A stretch of 64,000 nt of DNA from Planctomycetota bacterium (GCA_016872675.1 VGZG01000011.1:1-64000), one strand, 5' to 3'. Counted from the stretch's first letter, positions 17,275 to 29,200 are shown. The notes: generated from the letters alone by a model not told the origin. Numbers and translations are program-made.

Positions 17275-19284
17275 TCAGCGATCGACGAACACGCCGCGGC
17301 CGCTGACCGCCGTCTTCTTCGCCTCGCCTTCGGCGAACGTGTCTTCGCGCACGCGCACGACCGTGCCGCCGTTGGCCGGCGCGGGCTGCAGCGGCGAGGT
17401 CGCGGGGTAGGTGTCCTTGCCGCCGCCGAGGTCGAGGAACAGCGCCACCGACTTGCTGCCGCGGCCGACGTCGTCGGCGTGGCCGCAGCGCGCGAACGCG
17501 AGGTCGCTGCCAGTCTCGTAGACGTCCTTGCCGCCGCCGTCGACGAGCGCAGCGAACGACGTGATCGTCGCACTGCCCAGCGTGATGCCTTCGCCGAGAT
17601 AGCGGTCGTCGCCGGCGCGGTCGAACAGGCAGCTGACGGTGAGGTCCCAGTTGCCGGCGATGCTGGCGGTGTGGCGGTTGTCCCACAGGTCGTTGCCGGC
17701 GTCGTCGAACACCGCGCCGACGCCGTGGTGCGCGCCGGTGGCGATGCCGTAGCGCGAGGCGAACGTCTGGTCGTCGCCGCCGCGGTCGCGCACGACGCCG
17801 ACGCCGAAGAAGTAGCCGCAGCCGCAGCCGAACTCGCCGACCGTGTTGACGTCCTTGCCGCCGCCGTCGACGAGCGCGCCGAGGCCGCCGGGCGCGACGG
17901 TGCGGAAGCCGAAGGCCGTGCCCTGCGCGCGGCCGACGAACTCGCCGGCGGTGCCGTACGTGCTCGGGCGCGTGCCGGTCGCTGTGCGCTGGTCGTTGCC
18001 GGCGACGTCGAGCAGCAGGCCGACGCCCTGCGGCAGGCCGTAGCCCTGGCCGTCGCTGCCGAGCGCCATGACGTCGTTGCCGGCGCGTTCGAGCAGCGCG
18101 CCGGTGCCGTGCAGGGCCGTGCCCTGTGAAAACGCGTCCGCCGTGTAGCGATCGTCGCCCTGCGCATCGACCAGCAGGCCGACGCCGGCGAAGGCGCAAC
18201 CCTGCGCGCCGCGGCCGCCTTCGTAGACGTCCTTGCCGGCGGCGTCGAAGAGCAGCGACACGCCGAACAGCCCGCAGCCCTGCGCGAACGGCTCGCCGGC
18301 GAGGTAGCGATCGTTGCCAGCGAGGTCGAGCACGACGTTGATCGGCGCACCGAGGTCGCTGCGCGTGCTCTGCGCGCGCCATGTGTCGTTGCCGCCGAGG
18401 TCGAGCGCGAACGCGATCTTCGCGTCATAGCTGTTGGCGTCCGTGCTGCCGATGAGGATCCAGCCGTGCGGCGTTTCCTCCGCGTACATCAGCCGGCCGG
18501 TGACGCCGGGCACGGTCGGCGGCGGCGGCGCGGCGGCGAGGTCCTTGCGCAGCGCCGCGGCAAGCGCGTTGTAGACCTTGGGCTGCAGCAGCGGCAGCAG
18601 GCTGTCGGCGGCGGCGTGCATGGCGGCGGCGTCGACGCGCTGCAGCAGCTTCCATGTGCGCTTGTTGTCGTTGGTCTTGCTCTGGTGGATGTAGATGCTC
18701 TCGAGGTAGTCGTCGAGCAGCGCGGCGAGCCCGGCGCGCAGCGCCGCGCGGTCGTCCGCTTCGAGCGCTTCGAGCGCGGTCGTTGCTTGCTGTGCTGCGC
18801 TCGCGAGCAGCGCCTTCAGCGCGATGAGCGACGGTTCGACTGCGTTGCTGCTCTGGTCGGCGACCGCAGGCAGCGCGAGGAACGTCCGCGCCTCGTCGAG
18901 CAGCGCGCGCAGCTGCGGCGGATCCATGCGCGCCGCGGCGTCGAGCCGGTCGGTCGTCGCCAGCAACGCCGCCGGCGCGCCGAGCGGGTCAGCGAAGGCG
19001 TCGAGCGCCAGGCTGCTCGCCTTGTTGTTGCCGAGCGACTTGGCCCATTCCGTGATCTCGCCGGCGAGCGCATCGACCTCCGCCTGCAGGCCGTGTTCGC
19101 GTACCAGCGCCCGCAGCTCGGCGATGCCGGGCCATGGCGCCTGTGCGGCCGGCGCTTGTGGCGCGGCGGCGCAGTTGGCGAGGGCGCGGGGCGGGCACAG
19201 CGCCGATGTCGACAGCGCGACGATGGCGATGCGCGTGGCGAATGCGGTGCTGGGGCGAAGCATGGTCGGGCCAGGATAGGCCAC
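17275..19284 (-). CDS. Exported repeat protein with multiple GG(N/K/D)D-type repeats, unknown function
   Basis: 669 aa; signal-like N-terminus; repeats such as LDLGGNDTW, LDLAGNDRYLAGE, FDAAGKDVYEGG, VDAQGDDRYTAD, LERAGNDVMAL, LDVAGNDQRTAT, VDGGGKDVNTVG, RDRGGDDQTFAS, FDDAGNDLWDN, FDRAGDDRYLGE, VDGGGKDVYETG. Confidence 0.78.
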   Translation of the reverse strand: MAYPGPTMLRPSTAFATRIAIVALSTSALCPPRALANCAAAPQAPAAQAPWPGIAELRALVREHGLQAEVDALAGEITEWAKSLGNNKASSLALDAFADPLGAPAALLATTDRLDAAARMDPPQLRALLDEARTFLALPAVADQSSNAVEPSLIALKALLASAAQQATTALEALEADDRAALRAGLAALLDDYLESIYIHQSKTNDNKRTWKLLQRVDAAAMHAAADSLLPLLQPKVYNALAAALRKDLAAAPPPPTVPGVTGRLMYAEETPHGWILIGSTDANSYDAKIAFALDLGGNDTWRAQSTRSDLGAPINVVLDLAGNDRYLAGEPFAQGCGLFGVSLLFDAAGKDVYEGGRGAQGCAFAGVGLLVDAQGDDRYTADAFSQGTALHGTGALLERAGNDVMALGSDGQGYGLPQGVGLLLDVAGNDQRTATGTRPSTYGTAGEFVGRAQGTAFGFRTVAPGGLGALVDGGGKDVNTVGEFGCGCGYFFGVGVVRDRGGDDQTFASRYGIATGAHHGVGAVFDDAGNDLWDNRHTASIAGNWDLTVSCLFDRAGDDRYLGEGITLGSATITSFAALVDGGGKDVYETGSDLAFARCGHADDVGRGSKSVALFLDLGGGKDTYPATSPLQPAPANGGTVVRVREDTFAEGEAKKTAVSGRGVFVDR

Positions 19285-19367
19285 GCGGGTCGCGCGACAC
19301 GCTCAGCCGGCGTCCCGATGCTGCATCATCCGGTGGCCCCTGCGGCCGGCGCAGACTCGTCTGCGCG

Positions 19368-19658
19368 CTACCCGCGTGGCGGCGGCCCGGCGTAGGCCTT
19401 GCGGGCCGTCTGCTGCTCGTCGCGCAGCAACCGGGTAGCCGCGAGCACGTGCGCGTGCAGGCCGGCGCCAGCGTTCGCGTCGAGGTGGGCCAGGAGGGCT
19501 TCGCGCATGCGCGGATCCCAGTAGTGGCGCAGGTGGTTGCGCACGCCTTCCTCGCGCTGGCCTTGTGGGTACGGCGCGAAGAAGTCGCCGATCTGGTTGG
19601 CCATCGCCACCAGCCGTTCGATGGCGATCACCATGCCGTCGCCGTGTGCCGCACTCAT
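19368..19658 (-). CDS. fdsD: Formate dehydrogenase delta subunit (FdsD-like)
   Basis: MSAAHGDGMVIAIERLVAMANQIGDFFAPYPQGQREEGVRNHLRHYWDPRMREALLAHL; overlaps the fdsA stop (start CAT 19656-19658). Confidence 0.85.
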   Translation of the reverse strand: MSAAHGDGMVIAIERLVAMANQIGDFFAPYPQGQREEGVRNHLRHYWDPRMREALLAHLDANAGAGLHAHVLAATRLLRDEQQTARKAYAGPPPRG

Positions 19659-21778
19659 GCCTTCGCTCCCGCCCGCGCGCGGGCCGAAGCTGGCGCGGTC
19701 GCCGGGACCTTGGCGACCTCGACAGCCGTCACCTTGTACTCGGGGCAGTTGGTCGCCCAGTCCGACAGATCGCTGGTCACGGCGTTGGCCTTGCTCTGCG
19801 CGAAGTGGAACGTCGTGTACAGGACGCCCGGACTGACCTTGTCGCTGATGCGCGCGTGCAGGCGCGTCTCGCCGTAGCGGCTGCTGATCGCCACGAGATC
19901 GCCGTCGCGGATGCCGCGCGCTTCCGCGTCCTGCCGGTGGATGTCGAGCAGGTCCTCGTCGTGCCACGCGACGTTGCCGGTGCGGCGGGTCTGCGTGCCG
20001 ACGTTGTACTGCGACAGGATGCGCCCGGTCGTCAGCAGCAGCGGATGGCGCTCGTCGATGCGCTCGGTCGTCGGCACGTAGCCGGTCAGCATGAAGTTGG
20101 CCTTGCCGCGCGGGAACGTCTGCGTGTGCAGCACCTCGGTGCCTTCCGGCGCCTGCGGGTTGCACGGCCACTGCACCGAGCCGCAGCGCTCGATCAGCGC
20201 GAAGCTCATGCCCTGGTAGGCCGGCGACAGGCGCGCGACTTCGTCGAGGATCTGCGACGGGTGGTCGTAGTGCAGCGGGTAGCCCATCGCGTTGATGAGC
20301 TTGACGGTGATCTCCCAGTCCTCGAGCCCGGCGAGCGGCGGCACGACCTTGCGCACCATGCTGACACGGCGTTCGGCGTTGGTGAACGTGCCGTTCTTCT
20401 CCAGCGAGCTGGAGCCGGGCAGGAACACATGCGCGTACTTCGCGGTCTCGTTGAGGAAGAGGTCCTGCACGATCACGCACTCCATCGCCTTCATCGCCGC
20501 GACGATGTGGTTCTGGTTGGGGTCGCTCTGCACCGGGTCCTCGCCCTGGATGTAGATCGCCTTGAACGTGCCGGCGAGTGCTGCGTCGAACATGTTGGGC
20601 AGGCGCAGTCCCGGCTCGGGGTCGAGCGAAAGCCGCCAGTCCTGCTCGAAGGTCGCGCGCACGGCGTCGTCGGTGACGAAGCGGTAGCCGCTGAGCATGT
20701 GCGGCCAGCTGCCGAGGCAACTGCCGCCCTGCACGTTGCCCTGGCCGCGCAGCGGGTTCACGCCGACGCCTTCGCGGCCGAGCATGCCGCAGGCGAGCGC
20801 GAGGTTGCCCAGGCACATGACGCCGGTCGAGCCCTGGCTGTGCTCGGTGACGCCGAGGCCGTAGTAGATCGTGCTGCGCTTGGCCTTGGCGTAGACGCGG
20901 GCGGCCGCGCGGATGTCGGCCGGATCGAGGCTGGCCTCCGGGCCGACGACCTCGGGCGCGTAGCGGGCGTCGGCGACCAGCGCCCGCCACTGCTCGAACT
21001 CCGCCGGGTGGCAGCGCGCCGCGATGAACGCCGCGTCGTGCAGGCCCTCGGTGACGACGACGTGAGCGAGGCTGTTGAGCACCAGCACGTTGGTGCCCGG
21101 CCGCAGCGCCAGGTGCACCGTCGCCTTGCAGTGCGCCGACTCGGCGGTCTCGGTGCGGCGCGGGTCGACGACCAGCAGCTTGGCGCCCTGGCGCACGCGG
21201 CGCTTGAGCATCGAGCCGAACACCGGGTGGCCCTCGGTCGGGTTGGCGCCGACGACGAGGATCACGTCCGCCTGCAGGACCGAGTCGAAGTGCTGGCTCG
21301 CCGCGCCAGCGCCGAGCGTCGCCGACAGGCCGAACTGCGTCGGCGAGTGGCAGATGCGCGAGCAGTTGTCGATGTTGTTGTTGCGCAGCGCGACGCGCGC
21401 GAACTTCTGCATCAGGAAGATCTCTTCGTTGGTGCAGCGCGACGACGACACCGCGCCGACCGAGCCGCGGCCGTGCTGCGCCTGGATGCGCTGCATCTCG
21501 GCGGCGGCGTGCGCGATGGCGGCGTCCCACGACACCTCGCGCCACGGCTGATCGATCGACGAGCGGATCATCGGCGTCCGCACACGGTCGGGGTGCTGGT
21601 AGTAGTCGAAGGCGAAGCGCCCCTTGACGCAGGCGTGGCCGTGGTTGGCCTTGCCTTCCTTCCACGGGATCATGCGCACGATCTCGCCGCCGATCGTCTC
21701 GGCCTTGAAGCCGCAGCCGACGCCGCAGTAGGCGCAGGTGGTGACGAGCGAACCGTCAGGCTTTCGGGGGTTGGGCAC
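19655..21778 (-). CDS. fdsA: Formate dehydrogenase alpha subunit, catalytic molybdopterin part (Cys form)
   Basis: 707 aa starting CAYCGVGCGFKAE ... GHACVKGRFAFDYYQHPDRVRTPMIR; active-site context NNNIDNCSRICHSPT; VVGANPTEGHPVFG; C-terminal molydopterin dinucleotide-binding region. Confidence 0.93.
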   Translation of the reverse strand: MPNPRKPDGSLVTTCAYCGVGCGFKAETIGGEIVRMIPWKEGKANHGHACVKGRFAFDYYQHPDRVRTPMIRSSIDQPWREVSWDAAIAHAAAEMQRIQAQHGRGSVGAVSSSRCTNEEIFLMQKFARVALRNNNIDNCSRICHSPTQFGLSATLGAGAASQHFDSVLQADVILVVGANPTEGHPVFGSMLKRRVRQGAKLLVVDPRRTETAESAHCKATVHLALRPGTNVLVLNSLAHVVVTEGLHDAAFIAARCHPAEFEQWRALVADARYAPEVVGPEASLDPADIRAAARVYAKAKRSTIYYGLGVTEHSQGSTGVMCLGNLALACGMLGREGVGVNPLRGQGNVQGGSCLGSWPHMLSGYRFVTDDAVRATFEQDWRLSLDPEPGLRLPNMFDAALAGTFKAIYIQGEDPVQSDPNQNHIVAAMKAMECVIVQDLFLNETAKYAHVFLPGSSSLEKNGTFTNAERRVSMVRKVVPPLAGLEDWEITVKLINAMGYPLHYDHPSQILDEVARLSPAYQGMSFALIERCGSVQWPCNPQAPEGTEVLHTQTFPRGKANFMLTGYVPTTERIDERHPLLLTTGRILSQYNVGTQTRRTGNVAWHDEDLLDIHRQDAEARGIRDGDLVAISSRYGETRLHARISDKVSPGVLYTTFHFAQSKANAVTSDLSDWATNCPEYKVTAVEVAKVPATAPASARARAGAKA

Positions 21779-22487
21779 GGTGGTAGCCTCCTACGAACAG
21801 ACTCTTCTCGACCAGGCTCTGCGTCGGGCAGGCCTGCACGCACGCGCCGCACGACACGCACTCGCTGTCCAGGAAGCGCTCGCCCTGGCTGGCGGCGACC
21901 TGCGAGGCGAAGCCGCGGCCCTGGATCGTCAGCGCGAACGTGCCCTGGATCTCCTCGCACGCGCGCACGCAGCGGCTGCAGACGATGCACTTGGCCGGAT
22001 CGAACAGGAAGTACGGGTTGCTCTCGTCGACCGGCGCTTGCAGGTGGTTCTCGCCCTGGCCGTAGGGATGGCTCGCGACGCCGACCTGCTGCAGCGTCTC
22101 GTGCAGTTCGCTCCAGCCGCCCGGCACGTCCTCCTGCGGGAAGTCGGACAGGTACAGCTCGACGACGCCCTGGCGCAGTTCGTGCAGGCGCGGGCTCTGC
22201 GTCGTCACCACCATGCCGGGTTCGACGAGCGTTGTGCAGGCCGCCGGGTAGCCCTTGCGGCCCTGGATCTCGACGAGACAGACGCGGCAGCTGCCGAACG
22301 CCTCAAGCGTGTCGGTGGCGCAGAGCTTCGGCACCGGGCAGCTGCCCGCCGCCGCCGCCAGCATCACGCTGCTGCCGGCGGGCACGGTCACCGGCTTGCC
22401 GTCGACGACCAGCGCCACCGGCTCGCCGCCACGCGGCGGGGTGCCGAGGTCCTGGCCTTCTCGCAGGTCGCGTAGTTCAGACCACAT
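21756..22487 (-). CDS. FDH alpha N-terminal Fe-S domain encoded separately (HoxU/NuoG-N-like, 2Fe-2S and 4Fe-4S clusters)
   Basis: 243 aa; VMLAAAAGSCPVPKLCATDTLEAFGSCRVCLVEIQGRKGYPAACTTLVEPGMVV; FDPAKCIVCSRCVRACEEIQGTFAL; CVSCGACVQACPTQSL. Confidence 0.9.
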   Translation of the reverse strand: MWSELRDLREGQDLGTPPRGGEPVALVVDGKPVTVPAGSSVMLAAAAGSCPVPKLCATDTLEAFGSCRVCLVEIQGRKGYPAACTTLVEPGMVVTTQSPRLHELRQGVVELYLSDFPQEDVPGGWSELHETLQQVGVASHPYGQGENHLQAPVDESNPYFLFDPAKCIVCSRCVRACEEIQGTFALTIQGRGFASQVAASQGERFLDSECVSCGACVQACPTQSLVEKSLFVGGYHRAQPPKA

Positions 22488-24036
22488 GAGCGGGCTCCTT
22501 GGCGGGCAAACCGAAGTCTCCGGGGAAGTACTGCAGCGCCGACAGCACCGGCCACGGCGCCATGCCGCCGAGCGCGCACAGCGAGGCGTTTTCCATGACG
22601 TCGCAGAGGGCGAGCAGCTGGCGGTGGTTCCGCGCGACGTCCTTGCCGCGCACGATCTTCTCGATCAGCTCGCGGCCGCGCGTGCTGCCGATGCGGCACG
22701 GGGTGCACTTGCCGCACGACTCGACGGCGCAGAACTCCATCGCGTAGCGCGCCTGCTCCGCCATGTCGACCGTGTCGTCGAACACGACGATGCCGCCGTG
22801 GCCGACCATGCCCTTGTGCTGCGCCAGCGCCTCGTAGTCGAGCGGCAGGTCGAGCAGGCGCTGGTCGAAGTACGCGCCCAGCGGGCCGCCGACCTGCACC
22901 GCGCGCACCGGTCGGCCGCTGCGCGTGCCGCCGCCGTAGTCCTCGATGAGCTGGCGCAGCGTCACGCCGAACGCCTTCTCGACGAGACCGGCGCGCTTGA
23001 CGTTGCCGGCGAGCTGGATCGGCAGCGTGCCGCGCGAGCGGCCCATGCCGTAGTCGGCGTAGTGCTTGCCGCCGCGGTCGAGGATGATCGGCACCGACGC
23101 CAGCGAGACGACGTTGTTGACCACCGTCGGCTGGCCGAACAGGCCCTTGATCGCCGGCAGCGGCGGCTTGAAGCGCACCATGCCGCGCTTGCCTTCGAGC
23201 GACTCGAGCAGCGCCGTTTCCTCGCCGCAGATGTAGGCGCCGGCGCCGACGCGGACTTCGGCGTCGAACGCGAAGTCGGCGCCGAGGACGTTGCGGCCGT
23301 AGACGCCGCGCGCGCGCAGCGTTGCCAGCGCTTCGTTGAGCACGGCGAGCGCGTGCGGGTACTCCGAGCGCAGGTAGATGTAGCCGTAGGAAGCGCCGGT
23401 GGCGTAGCCGGCGATCGCCATGCCCTCGAGCAGCACGTACGGGTCGCCCTCCATGACCATGCGGTCGCTGTAGGTGCCCGAGTCGCCTTCGTCGGCGTTG
23501 ATGACGACGTACTTTGGCTGCGCCGGCGCGCTGGCGACCGTGCGCCACTTGATGCCGGTCGGGAAGCCAGCGCCGCCGCGGCCGCGCAGGCCCGAGGCGA
23601 CGACTTCCTCGACGACGGCCGTCGGCGCCATGCCGAGCGCGCGCCGCAGGCCGCGCAGGCCGCCGTGCGTTTCGTAGTCGGCGAGCGACAGCGGGTCGGT
23701 GAGGCCGGCGCGCGCGAACGTCAGGCGTTCCTGGCGCGCGAGGAACGGCATCGCTTCGACCACGCCGTGCGCCAGCGGATGCGCGCCGCCGCGCAGCAAG
23801 CCGGCGGCGAACAGGCCGGGCACGTCCTCGGCGGTCACCGGTCCGTAGCCGACGCGGCCAGTCGCCGTCTCGACCTCGACGAACGGCTCCAGCCAGAACA
23901 TGCCGCGGCTGCTGGTGCGGACCAGTTGGATCGCCTGGCCCGCCTGCCGCGCCGCCTTGGCGATCGCGGCGGCGGTGGCGTCGGCGCCGAGGCTCAGCGC
24001 CGCGGCGTCGCGCGGCACGCAGATCTTGATCGTCAT
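22477..24036 (-). CDS. fdsB: Formate dehydrogenase beta subunit (NuoF-like, FMN/NAD binding)
   Basis: 519 aa; SGLRGRGGAGFPTGIKWR, VVINADEGDSGTYSDRMVMEGDPYVLLEGMAIAGYATGA, GAGAYICGEETALLESLEGKRGMVRFKPPLPA, ESCGKCTPCRIGSTRG. Confidence 0.94.
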   Translation of the reverse strand: MTIKICVPRDAAALSLGADATAAAIAKAARQAGQAIQLVRTSSRGMFWLEPFVEVETATGRVGYGPVTAEDVPGLFAAGLLRGGAHPLAHGVVEAMPFLARQERLTFARAGLTDPLSLADYETHGGLRGLRRALGMAPTAVVEEVVASGLRGRGGAGFPTGIKWRTVASAPAQPKYVVINADEGDSGTYSDRMVMEGDPYVLLEGMAIAGYATGASYGYIYLRSEYPHALAVLNEALATLRARGVYGRNVLGADFAFDAEVRVGAGAYICGEETALLESLEGKRGMVRFKPPLPAIKGLFGQPTVVNNVVSLASVPIILDRGGKHYADYGMGRSRGTLPIQLAGNVKRAGLVEKAFGVTLRQLIEDYGGGTRSGRPVRAVQVGGPLGAYFDQRLLDLPLDYEALAQHKGMVGHGGIVVFDDTVDMAEQARYAMEFCAVESCGKCTPCRIGSTRGRELIEKIVRGKDVARNHRQLLALCDVMENASLCALGGMAPWPVLSALQYFPGDFGLPAKEPAHVV

Positions 24037-24557
24037 GGCCGCCTCCGCGCCTGCGCCAGCAGGCGGTCGAGGCCTTGCGGCGTGACGCGACCGTGCAATT
24101 CGCCGTCGAGCAGCGCCGCCGGCGAGCAGGCGCAGTTGCCCAGGCAGTACACCGGCTCCAGCGTGACCGCGCCGTCGGGCGACGTTTCGCCGAGCTTGCA
24201 GCCGAGCGTGCGCTCGGCGTGCGCCGTCAGTTCACGGCTGCCGCACGCCTGGCAGCTCTCGGCCTGGCAGAGCTTGAGCACGGCGCGGCCGGGCTGGCTG
24301 GTGCGGAAGTCATGGTAGAACGAGATCACGCCGTGCACCTCGGCGCGCGAGCGGTTGATCGCCTTGGCGATCTGGCCGACGGCGCCCGGCGGCACGAAGC
24401 CGAGCGCCTGCTGCACCCCGTGCAGGATCGGCAGCAGGTTGCCGGGCTGGTCGCGCCAGCGGTCGAGGATCGCTGCGACAGCGGCCGTGTCGTAGGGCGG
24501 GAACTCGGGGCCGCGGCGGCGGCCTTGGCCGCGCGGCAGGACGGAGTCGTTCTTCAC
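24033..24557 (-). CDS. fdsG: Formate dehydrogenase gamma subunit (NuoE-like, thioredoxin-type 2Fe-2S)
   Basis: Likely GTG start (CAC 24555-24557): VKNDSVLPRGQ; LLPILHGVQQALGFVPPGAVGQIAKAINRSRAEVHGVISFYHDFR, LCQAESCQACGSREL, VYCLGNCACSPAALLDGELHGRVT. Confidence 0.9.
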   Translation of the reverse strand: MKNDSVLPRGQGRRRGPEFPPYDTAAVAAILDRWRDQPGNLLPILHGVQQALGFVPPGAVGQIAKAINRSRAEVHGVISFYHDFRTSQPGRAVLKLCQAESCQACGSRELTAHAERTLGCKLGETSPDGAVTLEPVYCLGNCACSPAALLDGELHGRVTPQGLDRLLAQARRRP

Positions 24558-24789
24558 GGGTGCGGTGGGGCGGGTCGGAGCGTGCGCCGGGCTGCGAAGA
24601 ATAGGTGCCCGCGCTACAGCGCGCCAGGAAGGGAGTGCTGCCGCATCGGTGACGCGACGGCGGCATTCCTGCCCGCGGCACGGTGCAGCGTGCGACCGCG
24701 GCGGCACGGCGTGTCGGCCCGGACGGCCGTCGCCGCCGCCAGCAGCGCTTGTGCGCGGCCGTCCCATCGGTTCGCATCGCGCCCCTGCC

Positions 24790-26256
<1,467 letters not shown>

Positions 26257-26287
26257 TCGCCGACGCGCGCTGCCTGCGGACCGCGCG

Positions 26288-29200
26288 CTACTTCGCTGCT
26301 GCCGGCGTCAGCAGCTGCAGGCCGCTCGCATCCACCGCCTTGCGGAACTCGGCCATCGGGCCGGCGAGGAACGCGTCGACGGCGGCGGCGACCGCCGGGA
26401 CCTTGCCAGCGGCGCGGCCCATCAGCGCGATCTCGGTCGCGTTGGGCGCGTCGGCGGTGCCGGTGACGCGCATCAGCTCCTGCGCCTTGGCGATCAGACC
26501 CTCGTCGTCGCGGTTGATGCCTTGCACCGGCTTCTTGCCCCAGAGCTGCTCGTCGAGCGCGGTGGCGGCCTTCTTCACCGTCTCGAGCGCGTCGCGCAGC
26601 GCCTTGTGCGGATCGGTTGCGCCCGGCTTCGTCTTGGGCTCGACGGCAAGGCGTTTCTCGACGACCTCGAGGTCCTTCTTGCCGCGCGCGAGGCGCTGCG
26701 TCGCGCGGTGCAGCTCGGTCTTGAGGTCTTCGCGGCGTTGGCGCAGCGCGTCCTTGGCGGCGCGGTCGGCGGCGGCGATCGCCACGCGTGGGTCGTCCTC
26801 GACGGTCACCTTGACGTCGCGCTGCTCGCCCTGGAAGCGCACGGTCACCAGGTACTCGCCGGGCAGGACCTCGCGGCCAGCGGGCGCGAACTCGGGCTCG
26901 TCCAAAAGCTCGCGCGACGGGCCGGGGCCGCCGTCGCGCTGGAAGCGCCAGACGACGCGGTTGAGGCCGAGGCGCAGGTCCTCGCGCCACGCGCGCACCT
27001 TCTGGCCGGCGGCGTCCCAGACCTCGATCGTCGCCTTGTCCTTCGGCTCCTCCGGCGGCTTTGGCGCGGCGTCGGCGGGCTTCTCGGCGGGTTTCTCGTC
27101 CGTCTTGGCATCCGTCGGCTTCGCTTCGGCCGGCGCGTCCTTCGCCTTCTGCGCCGCCTCGCGCGCCTTCTGCTGCTTCTTGTCGGCGTGCTTCAACTCG
27201 GGCGCGTCGGCGAAGACGTGCAGGAACACGCCACGGTCACGCGACGTGCCGCGGAACTCGCCGTGGCCGGGGAAGCGCTCACCGGACGATTGTGCCACTT
27301 CGTGCGCGATCGCCGGCGTGACCGGGAACACATGCAGCTTCGGCTTCTGCGCCATCGTCGCGGCGAGCTGGCGCAGCGGCGAGACGTCGTCGAGCACGAA
27401 GATCGAGCGGCCGTGCGTGGCGACGATCAGGTCGTGCTCGCGCGGGTGCGTCGCGATCGCCATCGCCGAGCACGTCGGCACGCCGTGCGTCCACTTCTGC
27501 CACGCGGCGCCGCCGTCGAACGACACGTACAGGCCGAACTCCGTGCCCAGCCACAGCAGCTGCTTCTGCACGGGGTCCTCCTCGATCACGAGGCAGTAGC
27601 CGTCGATCGCCGGCGTCGCCAGCGACGTCCACGACGCGCCGAAGTCGCGCGTGACGTAGACGTACGGCGTCCAGTCGGCCGTGCGGTGGCCGTCGAACAC
27701 CGCGTACGCGGTGCCGGCATCGTGCTTGCCGGCCTCGATGTGCGGGCACCATGTGTGCTTGGGCAGGCCGGGCACATTGGCCTCGACGCTCGTCCAGTTG
27801 GCGCCGCCGTCCTTGCTGACGTGCACGCGGCCGTCGTCGGTGCCGACCCACAGCACGCCCTGCTGCACCGGGCTCGGCGCGATGGTCAGGATCGTGCAGT
27901 GGTTCTCGGCGGCGGTGACGTCGCGCGTCAGGCCGCCGCTCTCGTGCTGCTTCTGCTTCTCGGGGTCGTTGCTGGTGAGGTCCGGCGAGACGATCTGCCA
28001 GCTCTCGCCGCGGTCGACCGACTTGTGCACGAACTGGCTGCCGTAGAACAGCGTGCCCGGCGCGGACGGATCGAGCGCGATCGCGGCGTTCCAATGGAAA
28101 CGCAGTTCGACGTCGTCGGGGGCTGGCGGGCGGATGGACTTCTGGCTGCCGGTGCGCAGGTCGAAACGCACGAGTGAGCCGCCCTGGCTCATCGCGTAGC
28201 CCTGCCGACTGTCCTGCGGATCGGGCACGGTGGCGAAGCCGTCGCCGAAGCAGACCTCCTGCCAGTGCGCGTTGCGGATGCCGCCGTGCTCCCACACCGT
28301 CGCCGGCCCGCGCCAGCTGCCGTTGTCCTGCAGGCCGCCGTAGACGTGGTACGGCCGGTCGAGGTCGAAGGCGACGTGATAGAACTGCGCCAGCGGCAGG
28401 TTGCCGCAGAAGCGCCACGAGCCGCCGCGGTCCTGGCTGATCGACACGCCGCCGTCGTTGCCGAGGATCAGGCGCATCGGGTCGGTCGGGTCGATCCACA
28501 GCGCGTGGTGGTCGGGGTGCGCCGCGTCCCAGCCGGCGAGGCCCTCGAACGTGCGGCCGCCGTCGTTGGAGACGTCGACCGTCGTGTGCAGGCTGTACAG
28601 CCGGTTCTTGTCGGCCGGGTCGACGCGCACGTCGCAGAAGTAGAAGGGCCGCGGGGCGACGTCCTCCTTGTCGTTGACGACGCGGAACTTGAAGCCGCCG
28701 TCGTCGCTGCGCAGCAGCACGTTCTTCTGCGCCTCGGTCAGCGCGTAGACGACGCGCGGGTCGCTCGGCGCGATGGCGAGGCCGATGCGGCCGAGCTCGC
28801 CGCCGGGCAGGCCATCGTCCTCGCCGAGCTTCGTCCACGTCGCGCCGCCGTCGAGCGTGCGGAAGAGGCCCGAGCCGGGGCCGCCGGACTTGAACAGCCA
28901 CGGCCAGCGGCGGTGTTCCCACATCGCCGCGAACAGCTTGTCCGGGTTGCGCGGGTCGAGCACGAGGTCGCCGCAGCCGGTGCGCGGGTCGACGTACAGG
29001 ACCTTGGTCCAGGTCGCGCCGGCGTCGGTCGTCTTGAACACGCCGCGTTCCTCGTTCTCGCCCCAGCTGGTGCCGAACGCGGCGACCCAGGCGGTGTCGG
29101 GCTGCGTCGGGTGCAGCAGGATGCGGTGGATGCGCTCGGTCTTCTCCAGACCGAGCTTCTGCCATGTGCGGCCGCCGTCGCGCGTGCGGTAGACGCCGCG

